In this document: positions 43,627 through 45,373 of the stretch, one piece after another | Layout of the letters: every line of letters begins with the position of its first letter | Position numbering within the stretch: the first letter of the stretch is position 1 | Source of the DNA: Nocardia paucivorans NBRC 100373 | Lineage (GTDB): Bacteria > Actinomycetota > Actinomycetes > Mycobacteriales > Mycobacteriaceae | Assembly: GCF_000308675.1 (NCBI RefSeq) | Contig: NZ_BAGE01000028.1 | Location: forward strand, 1-45,373 | Reading direction: 5' to 3' | DNA length: 45,373 bases | Notes under the pieces: model-generated | What the model was told of the DNA's origin: nothing | Seen by the model: only the letters and a program-made list of their open reading frames with translations | Database searches by the model: none | Program-made: the position numbers and the translations under genes

Positions 43627-45373
43627 ATGCCGCCACCCGAGCAACAGAGCCCGTATTGGGACAAGATAGTCGGCGACAACTGGCCGGAAACAGCGCCGGG
43701 GGCGTGGAGCGCTCTCGCGGATGCCGCGCGCGAGGGCGCGGAGGCGCTGAACGTGCTGGACGCCCCGCAGGCATTGCGGACTTTCGACGATCTGGTGGTC
43801 GAATCCGCCGCCCTGGGGCCGGTGCGCGACGCCATGGCGATGCTGCAACACTATCCGCAGCGTTTCGCCGATGCCCTCAATGCCGCGGCCGATACTTTCG
43901 ACACCTTCGCCGATCTGGTGCGTCGCACCCGTAATCGGATACTCGATGTCGTCGCCGATGCCACGGCCAGGATCCACTCCGAGACCGAAGGCGACAACAA
44001 CGGCGACGGGGAGACCGACGACGAGGCCGAAGCCGCCGCCGATGCGGCCACCCGGGAGCGGATCTTGAGCGAGGCGCGGGAGGAGGTGGCCGAGATCATC
44101 TCGGCCGCATTGGGCTCGCTCGGGCCGCAAGGACTGCCCCAACTCGACGATATCGCCCACGCCCTGGGGCAGCCGGGCCCGTGGAAGGTCACGGGACCGT
44201 TGCCGAATGTTCCGGTCCATACGCCGTCGGGTCCGGGCGGCCGACGTCATTTCGGTCCCGGCCCGCAGCATCGGCCGTTGCCGTTCCTTCCGGGTTGGGG
44301 TCCGTTCATGCCCGCGGGGATGCCCCCGGGTATGAGCATCCCGCAGTTCCCCCTGTGGGACATACCGATAGGTCTGCCCGACATACCCGTTGTCGACCTA
44401 GGCGACCTGCCTTTGTTTCCCGAGCTTCCGAACCGTGGTATCGGCGCGCCGATCGAATCGGATCAATCCACTCCGTTCGATCCGGTTGCCCCCGGTCCCG
44501 CCGGTCCGGCCCCCGCCGAGCCGAGTGCCCCGGAGCCGAGCGCTGCCGGGCCGAGCAATGCCGGACCGAGCAATGCCGGACCGGGCAACGCCGGACCGGG
44601 TAACGCCGGGCCGAGTACCGCGGGACCGGCGGCGGACGGTCGACAGGTGGACCAATCGCCCGCGGGCGACGACGCCGCCGCACCGGCGCGTTCCGGATCG
44701 AATACCGCGGAGTCGGACAGCGCTGCCGAAGACCGGTCGTCGGAGTCCGGTTCGACCGAAGCGGCGCACCGGAACACGGCGGAGTTCGGCGACAAGACCG
44801 GTGAACGCTCCGGCGCGACGGACACCACGAAACCATCGGCTGCCGACCGCCTCGATTCGGCCCTGGCCGGCGGGCTCTCCACGCCCACCGATCCCACATC
44901 CGACCCGGCCGTTCCGGCGGTCGTGCCGCCACCGGTCGCCGCTGCCCCGACCACCGGTGCTCCGGCCCCTGCCACCCCGTCCGCACCGACGAATCCGACG
45001 GTATCCCCATCGGCGCCCAATCCCTCCGCGCCGGCCCGCCCCGCGGTGGTGCCGCCATCGGAGGTCCCACGGGTCCAACCTGCTGCCACCGCTGGGCCGC
45101 CGGCCGGCTCCTCGCCCGGCGTCGCGGCGGCGCCGGGCGGCAAATCGCAGCCACCATCGCGCGAGGCCTTCTCCATTCCACAGCCGGAGGAAAGGCCCGA
45201 AACGGCCGACAAGGGAAAGGAGCTCGTCAAGGACGCGGTCGGTGCGGCCATGCACGCCTCGGCGGCACCGTCGTTCGTGGTGGGAGAACGGGTGGACGGT
45301 GACCTCGTCCTGGCCCGCACGCTGCTGGCCGGAATACGCGCCGCGGTCGGTTCCTGGCTGCTCGGTGTCGAAT
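43627..45373 (+). CDS. CpnT-like/WXG100-domain polymorphic toxin candidate (5' part)
   Basis: An ATG frame from 43627 stays open to the window end (582 codons), so the gene is incomplete. Residues 5-120 resemble the CpnT-like WXG100 domain: YWDKIVGDNWPET, then helices AWSALADAAREGAEALNVL and FADALNAAADTFDTFADLVR. Residues 160-270 are Pro/Gly-rich with PFLPGWGPFMPAGMPPG. Next come NAGPSNAGPGNAGPGNAGP repeats and a long Pro/Ala/Thr linker. The last visible part (FVVGERVDGDLVLARTLLAG...) starts a new ordered domain. In related proteins a toxin domain sits at the C-terminus, here outside the window. There is no Sec signal, as expected for a type VII substrate. Confidence 0.8.
   Translation, partial: MPPPEQQSPYWDKIVGDNWPETAPGAWSALADAAREGAEALNVLDAPQALRTFDDLVVESAALGPVRDAMAMLQHYPQRFADALNAAADTFDTFADLVRRTRNRILDVVADATARIHSETEGDNNGDGETDDEAEAAADAATRERILSEAREEVAEIISAALGSLGPQGLPQLDDIAHALGQPGPWKVTGPLPNVPVHTPSGPGGRRHFGPGPQHRPLPFLPGWGPFMPAGMPPGMSIPQFPLWDIPIGLPDIPVVDLGDLPLFPELPNRGIGAPIESDQSTPFDPVAPGPAGPAPAEPSAPEPSAAGPSNAGPSNAGPGNAGPGNAGPSTAGPAADGRQVDQSPAGDDAAAPARSGSNTAESDSAAEDRSSESGSTEAAHRNTAEFGDKTGERSGATDTTKPSAADRLDSALAGGLSTPTDPTSDPAVPAVVPPPVAAAPTTGAPAPATPSAPTNPTVSPSAPNPSAPARPAVVPPSEVPRVQPAATAGPPAGSSPGVAAAPGGKSQPPSREAFSIPQPEERPETADKGKELVKDAVGAAMHASAAPSFVVGERVDGDLVLARTLLAGIRAAVGSWLLGVE

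Overview
The window is high-GC DNA from a mycolic-acid actinomycete, most likely Nocardia or a close relative (order Mycobacteriales). This rests on a gene block matching the M. tuberculosis Rv2464c-Rv2476c neighbourhood (NAD-glutamate dehydrogenase, thioesterase, HNH nuclease, truncated haemoglobin GlbO, CtaJ, PepN, mycothiol-linked reductase, RpiB, Nei), an MspA-type outer-membrane porin, a WhiB protein and ESX-1-type Esp proteins. Names were assigned by reading the sequence and recalling families; no database search was run.

Positions 1-8853 are housekeeping: the end of gdh, a small operon behind it, an HNH gene, the glbO-ctaJ-DUF5130 cluster, pepN and purC. Positions 9018-12018 are a tandem duplication of about 1.48 kb. 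Each copy carries a membrane-anchored HEVGH metallopeptidase-like gene and the start of an MspA-family porin gene; the porin gene is intact only in the second copy. Positions 12580-17704 hold a proline-rich secreted protein, a small antitoxin-like ORF overlapping a CPBP membrane protease, an ECF41 sigma factor with its oxidoreductase partner, and a ferredoxin-reductase-like flavoprotein. The conserved block resumes at 17880-19983 (Rv2466c-like reductase, rpiB, nei). It is followed by a diguanylate cyclase, tRNA-Gly and tRNA-Pro, a MerR regulator, a WhiB protein, an atypical ROK protein and a DUF5593-like protein.

Positions 25621-45373 are the most interesting part. A set resembling the Tcp/type IV conjugation machinery comes first: TcpC-like, a two-helix membrane protein, TcpE-like, VirB4-like ATPase, two NlpC/P60-type proteins, and a convergent VirB6/TrbL-like membrane protein. 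It is followed directly by two large paralogous glycine-zipper proteins with a shared C-terminal domain, then an ESX-1-like accessory set (EspB-like, EspL/YbaB-like, unknown, EspH-like, small helical protein). The last gene begins with a CpnT/WXG100-like domain and runs off the end of the window. No relaxase, no TcpA/VirD4 coupling ATPase and no ESX core (Ecc, MycP, EsxAB) gene is visible here. The locus may be a chromosomal secretion island combining type IV-like parts with type VII substrates.
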